Positions 51,791 to 61,280 are shown, counted from the stretch's first letter. The stretch is 64,000 nucleotides of DNA from Vreelandella zhanjiangensis DSM 21076 (GCF_000377665.1 NZ_KB898654.1:149171-213170), one strand, 5' to 3'. Notes: generated from the letters alone by a model not told the origin. Made by a program: numbers and translations.

Positions 51791-54700
51791 TCAAGGATGG
51801 CTGGCTGGGTAGGATGGGGTATCTAGCGTGGGGCTGTGATGACTGACCAAAGGGCCGGACAGCTTACGCAGCGCCACGTAGAACACCGGCGTCAGGAACA
51901 AGCCAAACAGGGTGACGCCGATCATGCCAGCAAATACAGCGGTACCCAGCGCCGCCCGCACCTCGGCACCCGCGCCAGTGGCAATTACCGAAGGCAATAC
52001 GGCAGCCGTGAAGGCGATCGACGTCATGATGATGGGCCGCAGACGTAACTGGCAGGCTTCCAAGGCCGCTTCCACTACACCCTTGCCCTGCAGCTCCAAC
52101 TCCCGGGCGAATTCCACGATCAGGATGGCGTTTTTACACGCCAGGCCAATCAGCACTACCAGCCCCACCTGTACGAAGATATTGTTGTCACCACCGCCAA
52201 ACCAAACGCCTATCAGGGCGGCCAGCATCGACATCGGTACGATCAGAATCACCGCCAATGGTAACGTCCAGCTTTCATAGAGTGCCGCCAATACCAAAAA
52301 TACCAGCAGAATCGATAGCGGGAAGACCACCAGTGCCGCATTGCCTTGTGTGGATTGCTGGTAGCTCAGATCGGTCCATTCCAATGCCATACCCGGAGGT
52401 AACACGTCTTCTGCCAACGCGTCGATAACGTCCATGGCCTGCGCAGAAGAGAGCACCCGAGGGTCAATCTCCCCGGCTAGATCTGCCGCTGGGTAACCGT
52501 TGTAACGCAGTACCGGGTCTGGGCCAAAGGTTTGCCTGATATCCACCATCGTGCCGACCGGCACCATTTCTCCCTGATCATTGCGAGTCCGTAGCCGAGC
52601 GATGTCTTCCACGCTGGCCCTATAAGGGGCGTCCGCCTGGGCGATGACTTGCCAGGTGCGGCCAAAGCGATTGAAGTCATTCACATAGGTCGAGCCCAGA
52701 TAAGTCTGCAGGGTGTCGAACAGTTCAGTCAACGGCACGCCCTGGGCTTTGGCCCTCAACCGATCCACCTCTGCATCCAGCTGCGGCACGTTGGACTGAT
52801 AACTGCTGATAGGGAAACTCATGCCCGGTGTTTGCGCAATCGCACCTTGGAGTTGATTAACCGCCTCCTGTAATGCTCCATAGCCAAGATTCCCGCGATC
52901 CTCAATAAACAGCTGAAAGCCTGAGCCATTACCCAGCCCCAAAATCGGCGGCGGCATAAATGAAAACGCAAACCCCTCTTTTAAGCTACCAATACCCTGA
53001 TTGATTCGGGCGTTTATCTCTGCGGCACTAAGGCTGCGCTCGCCAAAGGCGCTGAGAGTCAGAAAAGCCACGCCGGTGTTAGAAGTATTGGTGAACTGCA
53101 GTGCGTTCAGGCCGGGAAAGGCAATGGCGTGTTCCACACCCTCGGTTTTCAAGGCAATATCGACCACCTCCTGGAGCATCTGGTCGGTTCGCTCCAGGGA
53201 CGCCCCTTCCGGCAGAATGACACCCGCAATCAGGTAGAGTTTATCCTGCACCGGAATAAAGCCAGGCGGCACCGTTTTGAACATCACCCCGGTACCCATC
53301 AGCAACAACGCATAGACCACAAACACCGCGCCACGATGCTTCAGAGATCTAGCGACCCCGCCTTGGTACTTGTTTGAGCTGGCATTGAAAAAGCGATTGA
53401 AGGGACGGAAAATCCAGCCGAACAGCTTATCAATCACTCGGGTAAGGCGATCTTTAGGCGCATGATGGGGCTTGAGTAACATCGCCGCCAAGGCGGGTGA
53501 CAGGGTAAGGGAGTTAATGGTGGAGATCACCGTGGAGATAGCAATCGTCACCGCGAATTGCCGATAGAATTGCCCGGTCACGCCAGAGAGAAAAGCCATG
53601 GGGATAAACACCGCGCACAGTACCAGGCCGACGGCGATGATAGGCCCGGATACTTCCCGCATGGCTTGATGAGCGGCTGCCTGCGGCTTTAGGCCTTCCT
53701 CAATGTTCCGTTCTACGTTTTCCACCACCACGATGGCATCGTCCACCACGATACCGATGGCCAGCACCAGCCCAAACAAGGTTAGCGTATTGATGGAGTA
53801 ACCCAGTAGGTAGAGCGCCCCAAAAGTACCGATGACCGACACCGGTACAGCAAGCAAAGGGATAATAGAGGCACGCCAGGTCTGTAGGAAAAGCGTGACC
53901 ACTAATACCACCAGCAGCACGGCTTCCAGCAGGGTCGCTATCACCGACTTGATAGAGTCGTTCACAAAAATGGTGGTGTCGTAGACTGCCTCATATTCAA
54001 CGCCTTCAGGGAACTGTTCGGACAACTCCTCCATGGTGGCCACCACCTGCTCGCGGATCGCCAACGCATTGGCTCCCGGTGCCTGAAAGATACCGATTGC
54101 CACCGCATTCTGGCCGTCTAACTGCGAGCGAAGGGTATAGTTCCCGGCCCCCATTTCCAGCCGCGCTACATCTGAAAGCCTGAGTATCTCGCCGCTTTGG
54201 CCACGCTTGAGCACGATGTCGCCAAACTCCTCCTCTGTTTCCAGCCGCCCACGCGCGTTGATCAGCGTCAGGAAATCACTCTGTTCTATAGGTTCGGCTC
54301 CCAACTGCCCGGCGGAGACCTGCACATTCTGCTCGCGCATGGCGCCCACCACATCACTGGCCGTTAGGTCGCGGGCGGCGATTCGATCTGGGTCCAGCCA
54401 AGCCCGCATGGCGTAGTCACCACCGCCGAAAATTTGCGCATCCCCTATCCCTTCGAGCCGAGCCAGACGGTCACGCACATTCAGCCGTACGTAGTTGCGT
54501 AGGTAAAGGGTGTCGTATTCGCCACCGGGAGAGGTCAGGTGAACGACCATCAGAAATGTTGGCGACTGCTTTTGGGTGGTGACTCCTTGACGACGTACTG
54601 CCTCAGGCAGCCGGGCTTCAGCCTGGCTGACGCGGTTCTGTACCCGAACGGCGGCCTCCTCGGCATCAGTACCTGGGCGGAAGGTGATGGTCATTTGCAG

Positions 54701-54967
54701 CACGCCATCAGAGCCCGCGACGGACTTGAGATACATCATGTCCTCAACGCCGTTGATCGCTTCTTCCAGCGGCGTGGCGACCGTCTCGGCGATCTCCTTT
54801 GGGTTCGCTCCCGGGTAAACTGTGCGGACAACCACGGAGGGTGGCACCACGTCCGGGTATTCGCTAATCGGCAGGTTGGGAATGGAGATCAGCCCTACCG
54901 CCAGAATAATGATCGACAGTACCGCTGCAAAAATCGGTCGGTCCACGAAGAAACGGGAGAAGTTCAT
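51791..54967 (-). CDS. RND efflux transporter (AcrB/MexF-like HAE1 family)
   Basis: A 1058-residue inner-membrane drug/proton antiporter. Twelve helices in two halves are expected: the N-terminal FFVDRPIFAAVLSIIILAVGLI and the second half's LSILLVFLVLAALYESW. Proton-relay residues lie in VLAIGIVVDDAIVVVENVERN (helix 4). Porter-domain segments such as VQNRVSQAEARLPEAVR and QGVTTQKQSPTFLMVVHL are present. It exports hydrophobic compounds to an outer-membrane channel that is not encoded here. It is 6 bp after the adaptor-protein gene and together they form an operon divergent from an AraC regulator. Confidence 0.94.
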   Translation of the reverse strand: MNFSRFFVDRPIFAAVLSIIILAVGLISIPNLPISEYPDVVPPSVVVRTVYPGANPKEIAETVATPLEEAINGVEDMMYLKSVAGSDGVLQMTITFRPGTDAEEAAVRVQNRVSQAEARLPEAVRRQGVTTQKQSPTFLMVVHLTSPGGEYDTLYLRNYVRLNVRDRLARLEGIGDAQIFGGGDYAMRAWLDPDRIAARDLTASDVVGAMREQNVQVSAGQLGAEPIEQSDFLTLINARGRLETEEEFGDIVLKRGQSGEILRLSDVARLEMGAGNYTLRSQLDGQNAVAIGIFQAPGANALAIREQVVATMEELSEQFPEGVEYEAVYDTTIFVNDSIKSVIATLLEAVLLVVLVVTLFLQTWRASIIPLLAVPVSVIGTFGALYLLGYSINTLTLFGLVLAIGIVVDDAIVVVENVERNIEEGLKPQAAAHQAMREVSGPIIAVGLVLCAVFIPMAFLSGVTGQFYRQFAVTIAISTVISTINSLTLSPALAAMLLKPHHAPKDRLTRVIDKLFGWIFRPFNRFFNASSNKYQGGVARSLKHRGAVFVVYALLLMGTGVMFKTVPPGFIPVQDKLYLIAGVILPEGASLERTDQMLQEVVDIALKTEGVEHAIAFPGLNALQFTNTSNTGVAFLTLSAFGERSLSAAEINARINQGIGSLKEGFAFSFMPPPILGLGNGSGFQLFIEDRGNLGYGALQEAVNQLQGAIAQTPGMSFPISSYQSNVPQLDAEVDRLRAKAQGVPLTELFDTLQTYLGSTYVNDFNRFGRTWQVIAQADAPYRASVEDIARLRTRNDQGEMVPVGTMVDIRQTFGPDPVLRYNGYPAADLAGEIDPRVLSSAQAMDVIDALAEDVLPPGMALEWTDLSYQQSTQGNAALVVFPLSILLVFLVLAALYESWTLPLAVILIVPMSMLAALIGVWFGGGDNNIFVQVGLVVLIGLACKNAILIVEFARELELQGKGVVEAALEACQLRLRPIIMTSIAFTAAVLPSVIATGAGAEVRAALGTAVFAGMIGVTLFGLFLTPVFYVALRKLSGPLVSHHSPTLDTPSYPASHP

Positions 54968-54973
54968 GGCGGT

Positions 54974-56158
54974 TTATTCTTCCCTGGCAGCAATGGTGGG
55001 TTGCGCGTTAATCGGCGGAACATTCGCCACCTGTTGAGGGGAGACTTCCATGCCCGGCATGAAGACTTTTTGCACGCCGTTGACTATCACTCGGTCACCG
55101 GCGGTGAGTCCTTCGGTGATCACCGTCATTTCGTCGACTTGTCGCCCGGTGGTTACCGGGCGCCGCTCTGCCAGGTTGTTTTCATCAATGACATAGACGT
55201 AGCGGCGATCCTGGTTGGTCAGCACTGCCTTACGATCCACCAGTAACGCCTGTTCTAAACGAGCGACCGGCATTTCGACCCGCGCAAATTCCCCAGGACG
55301 AATATGGCCATCCGGATTGGCTAACACCGCCCGGAACTGCAGGGTTCCCGTGTTAGGGTTTAAACGGTTGTCGATAAAGTCCAGGGTGCCCTTGTACTGC
55401 CGCTGCGAGTCGCCGCCCAATTCAATCATCAGGATGTTTGGCGCCTCACCGGCCAAAAGTGTCTGACTGGCAAACGCGGCCTGTTCGTCCGCTTCAAAGT
55501 AGACGTGAACCGGATCAATACTCACCAGCGTGGTCAGCAGACTCTGATCGGCATTGGCCAGATTGCCCCGGGTCACCATTGCCCGACCGACGCGACCACT
55601 GATCGGCGCGGTAATACGGGTGTACTCAAGGTCAAGCTCGGCGGACTCTAAGGCTGCTTGCGCGGCATCCACCATGGCTCGGTTATTATTCAGGGCCGCT
55701 TGGCGTTGGTCATGAACTTCCTGAGAAATGGCTTGGCGCCCCACTAACACCCGAGCCCGTTCGGCCTCGCTTCCAGCCTGGGCCAGTTGGCTCCTGGCCT
55801 GAGCAAGATCCGCCTGGGCGGCGCCAACACGTGCCAGATAAGGACGTTGATCGATCAGGAACAATAGCGCCCCTTGCTCTACCAGCTCGCCTTCTTCAAA
55901 TGCCACTTCCTGGATATAGCCGCTTACCCGAGCTCTTAACTCGACCGTTTCGGCGGCTTCCACGCGTCCAGTGAATGCCTCACTTAACACCACCCGCTGA
56001 ACCACGACTTCCGCCACGTCGACTTCCGGCGGTGGTGGTGAAGATGCTACTGACTCCTCGCTCTGGGCTTCGCACCCGGTAAGCAAGGCCGTTATCAGCA
56101 GGAACAGGATCACTGTGCCGCTGCTTGTAAAACGGACTCGTTGAAACAGACTTCCCAT
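54974..56158 (-). CDS. RND periplasmic adaptor lipoprotein (AcrA/MexE-like)
   Basis: A 394-residue membrane-fusion protein. A lipoprotein signal peptide ends in the lipobox LLTGC (Cys29). The lipoyl half-motifs VELRARVSGYIQEVAFEEGELVEQG and TAPISGRVGRAMVTRGNLAN flank a coiled-coil hairpin rich in Ala/Gln (AQADLAQARSQLAQAGSEAERARV). It links the RND pump to an outer-membrane channel. The start at 56158 is chosen because GGAG lies upstream and the signal peptide fits; the open frame to 56245 adds unrelated sequence. It is the first gene of the efflux operon. Confidence 0.93.
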   Translation of the reverse strand: MGSLFQRVRFTSSGTVILFLLITALLTGCEAQSEESVASSPPPPEVDVAEVVVQRVVLSEAFTGRVEAAETVELRARVSGYIQEVAFEEGELVEQGALLFLIDQRPYLARVGAAQADLAQARSQLAQAGSEAERARVLVGRQAISQEVHDQRQAALNNNRAMVDAAQAALESAELDLEYTRITAPISGRVGRAMVTRGNLANADQSLLTTLVSIDPVHVYFEADEQAAFASQTLLAGEAPNILMIELGGDSQRQYKGTLDFIDNRLNPNTGTLQFRAVLANPDGHIRPGEFARVEMPVARLEQALLVDRKAVLTNQDRRYVYVIDENNLAERRPVTTGRQVDEMTVITEGLTAGDRVIVNGVQKVFMPGMEVSPQQVANVPPINAQPTIAAREE

Positions 56159-56464
56159 AATTACTTGCTCCAATATCCAGCGCCCACAAACGTGACTCAC
56201 CATAGGCGAGGCAAGCGCATTCAAGGTAGCGTGTTCCTGCGGCATGATTGCCTAATTCTGTCGTGGGTCGTAAGCAGCTGAACAAGACTGGCGGGGCAAG
56301 ATAGCAAAGAGTTTTCGCGTCTATGCATTGTGTCTGTCTGATGACACACAGTGTGGGTTGCCAATTTCTACGAGGTACTTGCCTAATTCTGCAATACCAG
56401 ATGAAAAAGCATCAGATTTATAAAAACGTAGGCATATACTGCAATCTGTTAAGGAGGAAAGCCA
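56159..56464. promoter_or_regulatory. Divergent control region of the RND pump and AraC regulator
   Basis: 306 bp with no gene. A 13-bp direct repeat TTGCCTAATTCTG occurs at 56248-56260 and 56379-56391, 131 bp apart, and an imperfect TGTGTC/GACACA inverted pair lies at 56329-56348. The spacing suits one site near each of two divergent promoters, possibly bound by the AraC regulator. Confidence 0.6.
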
Positions 56465-57424
56465 TTGACCGTTATCGTTCCTGAGCAGCTCGCCCATTTC
56501 AGCGACAGCCTGCCGCAGCAATTGATCCAAGTCGTCCGCCGCTGGTCTCCCCTGGAAGAATTACAGGATACGGCGATTGCCGAGGTCCAACTGGTGCGCG
56601 CTGACGCCCCTGCCAGTTTTCACTGCGCCGTCTATGAACCATCCCTGTGCTTTATTATTCAAGGCAGCAAGACCGTGCTATTGGGTGATAAGGAGATCGT
56701 TCACAGCGGCCTAAGTTACATCGCGAGCGCCGTTCACCTGCCTGTGGTAGGCAGAGTTGACCATGCCTCTCCAGAGAAACCCTATCTGGCGGTTAAGGTC
56801 TCGGTAGAGCCTCAGGAAGTAGCTGGAGTGATACTGGAACTGGGTGACAAGGCACCGCCCGCGGGGGGTGATGCTATCTGCCCCGAGATGGATTGCGGTT
56901 TAAAATCGGCTCCCATGGATGCCCGTATGCAGGGCGCGCTCTATCGGCTATTAAGCCTGCTTGATTCACCGGACGATATTAAGGTGCTTGCCCCCTTGGC
57001 CCGGCGGGAGCTAATTTACCGAGCCCTGATGGGCGAGATGGGACCTCACATGCGCCGGTTTGCTGCATCGGATTCTCAAGCTAATCGTATTGCGCGGGTT
57101 ATTTATGCTCTTAAAGAGCGCTATGCCCAGCCACTCAAGATCGGTGAGCTGGCCGCGGCCGCTAATATGAGCGAATCGACGCTTTATCACAGTTTCCGAC
57201 AAGTCACACGAATGTCACCCCTGCAGTACCAGAAGAAATTGCGCCTACTCGAAGCCCGGCGACTAATGCTGGCCGAGGGGTTGGAAGCGGCTACCGCCAG
57301 TTACCGGGTGGGTTATGAAAGCCCTTCTCACTTCAGCCGCGAGTACAGTCGTATGTTCGGCGCCCCGCCCCGTGCCGATGTTAGCCAGTTAAAAGGCACC
57401 GCGATGGCCTCAGCGACCGCTTGA
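56465..57424 (+). CDS. AraC-family regulator with cupin-type N-terminal domain
   Basis: A 319-residue transcription factor. The N-terminal half is the AraC_N sensing domain (SLCFIIQGSKTVLLGDKEIVHSGLSYI); the C-terminal double helix-turn-helix includes AQPLKIGELAAAANMSESTLYHSFRQVTRMSPLQYQKKLRLLEARRLM (in parts: IGELAAAANMSESTLYHSF) and YRVGYESPSHFSREYSRMFG. It starts with TTG, supported by a strong AAGGAGG 6 bp upstream. It is divergent from the RND operon; probable activator or repressor of that pump in response to a small molecule. Confidence 0.88.
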   Translation: MTVIVPEQLAHFSDSLPQQLIQVVRRWSPLEELQDTAIAEVQLVRADAPASFHCAVYEPSLCFIIQGSKTVLLGDKEIVHSGLSYIASAVHLPVVGRVDHASPEKPYLAVKVSVEPQEVAGVILELGDKAPPAGGDAICPEMDCGLKSAPMDARMQGALYRLLSLLDSPDDIKVLAPLARRELIYRALMGEMGPHMRRFAASDSQANRIARVIYALKERYAQPLKIGELAAAANMSESTLYHSFRQVTRMSPLQYQKKLRLLEARRLMLAEGLEAATASYRVGYESPSHFSREYSRMFGAPPRADVSQLKGTAMASATA

Positions 57425-57432
57425 TTAAGGCT

Positions 57433-57471
57433 GGCAGGCGCAAGGCGCTTAAAGCTCTCCCCGCGCCTGCC
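57433..57471. terminator. Hairpin between convergent genes
   Basis: Perfect 9-bp arms GGCAGGCGC and GCGCCTGCC flank a 21-nt loop between the AraC-family gene and the exported hydrolase gene. No T-run is present, so termination is probable but not certain. Confidence 0.5.
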
Positions 57472-57522
57472 TACTTCAGGTCACTCAGGCGCTGACGCTG
57501 TTTTCAAACATGCATCTCAGCG

Positions 57523-58557
57523 TTAAAGCCTTTCCAGACCTTTAAGCAGCTCTTCGTGGAAACGCTCGGGTTCCTGAATTTGCGGCGAATGGCCAAGCTT
57601 TGGAAATTCGACCAGCGTTGCCTGCGGAATGGCGTTAGCGGCCTGTTCACCCAGCACATCGTACCGGCCCAGGGTTTCCTGAACATCTTCCGGCGCTTGC
57701 GCCTTGCCGATGGCGGTGTTGTCCTTCTCGCCAATCAGTAACAGCGTAGGCATCTGCAATTGATCAAATTCATGAACCACCGGCTGAGTGAAGACCATGT
57801 CTGACGTCAGCGCCTGATTCCAGGCAACGAGTTCCCCGTCTTCGCCAGCATACATACCCGCCAGCATTTCTACCCAACGGTCGTACTCAGGCTCCCAGGT
57901 ATCCACGTAGTAGGTACTTTCCTGATAGGCGCGGATGCCCTCAGCAGTTTTTTCAAGCTCGGATTGATAGCCTTCATCAATGCTCTGGTAAGGCACGCCT
58001 AGGGCTTTCCAGTCCTCAAGCCCAATTGGGTTAACCATTACCAACTGCTCGGTCTGCTCCGGGTACATCAGCGCAAAACGTGTAGCCAGCATACCGCCCA
58101 TGGAATGGCCCATCACGGTCACATCATCTATATCAAGATCTTCCAGCAGCGCCTGGGTATTGGTCGCCAATTGGTGGAAGCTAAACTGATAATGCTCAGG
58201 CTTGGTCGATTTACAGAACCCCACCTGATCCGGCGCGATGACGCGATAGCCCGCATCAGTCAGCGCTTCGATAGTATCTTCCCAGGTACCCGCGCAGAAA
58301 TTCTTGCCGTGCATCAGCACCACCGTGCGACCGTTGGCGCTGCCCTCTTCCGGCTGAACATCCAGGTAGGCCATCTGCATGTTCTGGCCTTGAGAACTGA
58401 AATCGAACCGCTCGACCGGGTAGGCGTATTCAAAACCGGACAGTTCACCGTCGTATTCAGGTGCGTCTTCAGCCGAGGCGCTGCCGATGTAGCCAGCCGC
58501 GAGTGCGGCGCCCATACAGTTCACCAGTAACGTACGTGCAAAAACCGGACGTGCCAT
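57523..58557 (-). CDS. Exported alpha/beta hydrolase
   Basis: A 344-residue serine hydrolase. A signal peptide ends about residue 28 (AGYIGSASA). The oxyanion region VLMHGKNFCAGTWEDTIEAL, nucleophile elbow VMGHSMGGMLATRFAL (Ser in GHSMGG) and a late Asp (IGEKDNTAIG) and His (LGHSPQIQEPERF) form the catalytic set. Its probable role is hydrolysis of an ester or amide in the periplasm; the substrate is unknown. The start at 58557 has GAGAGGAG upstream; the frame extends to 58701 but overlaps the yoeB gene. Confidence 0.85.
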   Translation of the reverse strand: MARPVFARTLLVNCMGAALAAGYIGSASAEDAPEYDGELSGFEYAYPVERFDFSSQGQNMQMAYLDVQPEEGSANGRTVVLMHGKNFCAGTWEDTIEALTDAGYRVIAPDQVGFCKSTKPEHYQFSFHQLATNTQALLEDLDIDDVTVMGHSMGGMLATRFALMYPEQTEQLVMVNPIGLEDWKALGVPYQSIDEGYQSELEKTAEGIRAYQESTYYVDTWEPEYDRWVEMLAGMYAGEDGELVAWNQALTSDMVFTQPVVHEFDQLQMPTLLLIGEKDNTAIGKAQAPEDVQETLGRYDVLGEQAANAIPQATLVEFPKLGHSPQIQEPERFHEELLKGLERL

Positions 58558-58682
58558 TGTGTCGCTCCTCTCTTCCATGGATTTAGTGACATGAAGAGTA
58601 TGGCAGCAATTGTCAGACATGCCGCCTTTAAGCTTTTTCGTCTGCTGAAGTATCTTGTGCGCTGAAAGCGGTAATGATGGTG

Positions 58683-58949
58683 TTAGTAGTGATAGCGACA
58701 CGAAATTATCGTAATAGCTTGGTCGTCCACGGCGTAAACCAAGCGGTTGGTATCATCAATACGGCGGGACCAGAAGCCAGCCAGGTTTTCCTTTAATGGC
58801 TCTGGCTTACCGATGCCCTCAAAGGGCGAACGCTTAACATCATTTATTAACTTATTGATTCGCTTAAGCGTCTTTTTGTCTTGTGTTTGCCAGTACAGGT
58901 AATCGTTCCATGACTCATCGGTCCATGAGAGCAAGCGACTACTCATCAA
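58683..58949 (-). CDS. yoeB: YoeB toxin (RelE-family ribosome-dependent mRNA interferase)
   Basis: An 88-residue toxin, close to E. coli YoeB (84 residues): SWTDESWNDYLYWQTQDKKTLKRIN, RSPFEGIGKPEPLKENLAGFWSRRI and the C-terminal CRYHY. The catalytic glutamate (FEG), arginine (SRRI) and terminal His-Tyr residues are all present, so it is probably active. It cleaves mRNA in the ribosomal A site. It follows yefM with an 11-bp overlap, as expected for a toxin-antitoxin pair. Confidence 0.95.
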   Translation of the reverse strand: MMSSRLLSWTDESWNDYLYWQTQDKKTLKRINKLINDVKRSPFEGIGKPEPLKENLAGFWSRRIDDTNRLVYAVDDQAITIISCRYHY

Positions 58950-59208
58950 CTAACTCTTCATCAACCAACTCTCTTTGGGTTGTTTTTCCTGCTTTGAACT
59001 GCGTAATGGAACGATTTAGATGCTCAGCGTTGGCTGGTGAACGTAACAGGTGCACCGTTTCCATCAGGCTGTTGTAGTAGTCCAATGACATGACCACCGC
59101 ATCCTCAGCATCACGCCGGGTAATGACAGTGGTATCTGCATCGTTAACGACACTATCCAACACGGCTTTTAAACCATTTCTGGCTTCTGTAAAGGACACG
59201 ATTCGCAT
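58939..59208 (-). CDS. yefM: YefM antitoxin
   Basis: An 89-residue Phd/YefM antitoxin. The DNA-binding N-terminus (MRIVSFTEARNGLKAVLDSVVNDADTTVITRRDAEDAVVMSLDYYNSL) matches YefM; the C-terminal tail is charged with ELVDEELVDE and neutralises YoeB. The ATG at 59208 has GGAGG in front, better than the longer open frame to 59280. YefM and the YefM-YoeB complex repress their own promoter; TGTACA boxes lie upstream. Confidence 0.94.
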   Translation of the reverse strand: MRIVSFTEARNGLKAVLDSVVNDADTTVITRRDAEDAVVMSLDYYNSLMETVHLLRSPANAEHLNRSITQFKAGKTTQRELVDEELVDE

Positions 59209-59220
59209 GGAACCTCCACA

Positions 59221-59267
59221 TGTACATTTTAAGGTACAAGTATGCGCTCGAATGCTCAACCTGTACA
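59221..59267. promoter_or_regulatory. TGTACA operator boxes of yefM-yoeB
   Basis: TGTACA at 59221-59226, with a partial palindromic mate GTACA at 59232-59236, and another TGTACA at 59262-59267. In E. coli the YefM-YoeB operator is built on TGTACA palindromes. The boxes lie 13-59 bp before the yefM start on the minus strand. Confidence 0.72.
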
Positions 59268-59391
59268 GTCTATGGGACATGAGGTTTTTGACGATTTGGC
59301 TTTTCTATCCCGACTTCAGGATTAAACCTGTAAAATCCGTAACGCTTATGGCGAACGATATTCAAGCGGCCGGTTCTCAACAGCTTTCAAA

Positions 59392-59667
59392 TTAGCGATA
59401 AAATTCAACAAAAAATCTTACCGGACCCAATGGCTTGATATGATGTTTTATCGTTGGCTCTACAACACCATACCGCTCTGGGCTTAGCTCGATGATATCC
59501 AGTGCAGGCTCTTTAATCGTGTACTCCAGCAAGCCTTCAAGCACCACAATCTTGCCCCATACACCGTCTTTGGTCGTGTGGTCCTTCAACAATCCCGTGG
59601 GAACGCTCTCTTCGGTAAATTCTGGCGTTCTTTTATAGGGAGAAACATTTACGGGTAAATCTTTCAT
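59392..59667 (-). CDS. DUF1971 (YeaR/TehB-N-like) protein
   Basis: A 91-residue cupin-like protein with the DUF1971 sequence MKDLPVNVSPYKRTPEFTEESVPTGLLKDHTTKDGVWGKIVVLEG, seen as the N-terminal domain of TehB and in YeaR, associated with tellurite or nitrate/NO response. A ligand-binding jelly-roll is expected (VEPTIKHHIKPLGPVRFFVEFY). It is preceded by AAGGAG. Its role here is unknown; no tellurite gene accompanies it. Confidence 0.85.
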   Translation of the reverse strand: MKDLPVNVSPYKRTPEFTEESVPTGLLKDHTTKDGVWGKIVVLEGLLEYTIKEPALDIIELSPERYGVVEPTIKHHIKPLGPVRFFVEFYR

Positions 59668-59913
59668 GTTATCGGCTCCTTGTCGCTAATTAGATATTCA
59701 GAACGCTCAGAATCGAGAAAGAGAAGATTGATGCTTGATGGGGAATTGCCACCAAGTACCGCGCCTGCCTCACCGTGAACCTGAGTGATGAACGGCGTTA
59801 AGCCGGAACGCTCGAAGTTTTTAGCCGCAAGCTTTCGCAACCGCCGTCGTGGCCGATCCCATTGCCTTACACTACGCTTGAAACGATTTTTATACTTTAC
59901 AGCAGAGGCTCAC

Positions 59914-60402
59914 GTGCGTGCACTTTCCCGTAAAAAGCAGATTCTGGGCCTGATTGGCTGGCTAATACTGGCCTATATAGCCGCTGCCATTGGAGCGGTG
60001 GCCTCCGTCAATGCAGCCTCTTTCTATGCAGAGCTTATGCAACCGCCATGGGCACCGCCCGCTTGGTTATTCGGGCCGATGTGGACAACGCTTTACGGCC
60101 TGATGGGCATTGCCGCCTGGCTTGCCTGGCGCGAACCCGGCGCCCGGCCCGCGCTTGTGGTGTTCGCAATACAGCTAGCGCTCAACGCCTTATGGAGCTG
60201 GCTCTTCTTCGCCTGGCAGCTGGGCGCTATCGCCTTTATCGGCGTGGTCGCGCTTTGGGTGTTGATTTTGATTACGCTGGTGATGTTCTGGCGGCTCAAG
60301 CCGTTGGCGGGTGTACTGCTGGTGCCTTACCTCGCTTGGGTGAGCCTGGCCTGTGCGCTGACCTGGAGTGTATGGCAGCTTAATCCGCAGGTGTTGGGGT
60401 AA
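59914..60402 (+). CDS. TspO/MBR-family membrane protein
   Basis: A 162-residue protein with five transmembrane helices, the size of bacterial TspO. The family signatures WAPPAWLFGPMWTTLYGLMGIAAWLAW and IQLALNALWSWLFFAWQ are present. TspO binds porphyrins and cholesterol-like ligands and is implicated in tetrapyrrole regulation and stress. The GTG at 59914 (VRALSRKK) is a better start than the open frame at 59785, which adds 43 basic residues. The Trp-rich helix 5 is complete. Confidence 0.88.
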   Translation: MRALSRKKQILGLIGWLILAYIAAAIGAVASVNAASFYAELMQPPWAPPAWLFGPMWTTLYGLMGIAAWLAWREPGARPALVVFAIQLALNALWSWLFFAWQLGAIAFIGVVALWVLILITLVMFWRLKPLAGVLLVPYLAWVSLACALTWSVWQLNPQVLG

Positions 60403-60512
60403 TGAACGACCGAACATGGCATTGGAGAGAATAACTATTAAAGAACAGGAAAACATGACTTCCTGACGCACTCTACCTATCAGCTCAATTATAAATAGCG
60501 GGATTACCACGC

Positions 60513-61280
60513 ATGAGACTCAAGCAACGTACGGCACTCATTACCGGCGGGGCCAGCGGCATCGGTCTGGCAACGGCTGAGCGTTTTCTTTCCGAAGGCG
60601 CGAGCGTGGCACTGCTAGACCGGGATAGCTTGGCGCTGACCAGGGAATGTGCTCGACTCGAGCGCGAAAGCGGCCACCCTGTCGTGGGCGTAGAAGCCGA
60701 TGTGGCCGAGACGACAGCGGTAAATCGCGCGGTCGCAGAGGTCGGCGATGCCTTGGGGCGAATCGATATTGTGATCAATGCCGCTGGCGTCAATGTTTTC
60801 TCGGACCCGCTTGAAACCGATGAAGCAACCTGGCGGCGCTGCCTATCGATCAATCTGGAAGGCGCATGGCGGGTCATTCAGGCCTCACTACCTGGCATGT
60901 TGGCCCGCGAGTACGGCCATATCGTCAATATCGCCTCCGTCCACGGGCACAAGATTATCCCCGGCGCCTTTCCGTACCCGGTCGCCAAGCACGGCCTGAT
61001 CGGCCTGACCCGCTCACTGGGAATCGAATATGCGGCGCGCGGTATCCGTGTTAACTCTATCTCACCTGGCTTGATTCGTACGCCTCCCGCACAAGCCTGG
61101 CTGGACGGACTAAGCGAAGCCGAACGCCAACACCAAGTGGATCTGCTGCCATGCCGACGCATCGGTGAGGCCGATGAGGTCGCCAACACGGCGCTTTTTC
61201 TAGCCAGCGATGAAGCGCGTTTTATCAATGCCACCGATATTCTGATCGATGGCGGCCGCAGCCAGGTCTACCACTCGTGA
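60513..61280 (+). CDS. Short-chain dehydrogenase/reductase
   Basis: A 255-residue SDR with the nucleotide-binding TGGASGIG (about 11-18), NAAG, and catalytic Ser-Tyr-x3-Lys (IASVHGHKIIPGAFPYPVAKHG). The C-terminal DGGRSQVYHS is family-like (VDGG). Members with this length oxidise sugars, sugar alcohols or keto acids; the substrate is unknown. It is a single gene between TspO and the GNAT gene. Confidence 0.88.
   Translation: MRLKQRTALITGGASGIGLATAERFLSEGASVALLDRDSLALTRECARLERESGHPVVGVEADVAETTAVNRAVAEVGDALGRIDIVINAAGVNVFSDPLETDEATWRRCLSINLEGAWRVIQASLPGMLAREYGHIVNIASVHGHKIIPGAFPYPVAKHGLIGLTRSLGIEYAARGIRVNSISPGLIRTPPAQAWLDGLSEAERQHQVDLLPCRRIGEADEVANTALFLASDEARFINATDILIDGGRSQVYHS

Noticed and set aside
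54539..55246. 235-residue plus-strand open frame
   Set aside because: Antisense to the RND transporter and adaptor genes and crosses their junction, with no supporting signal.
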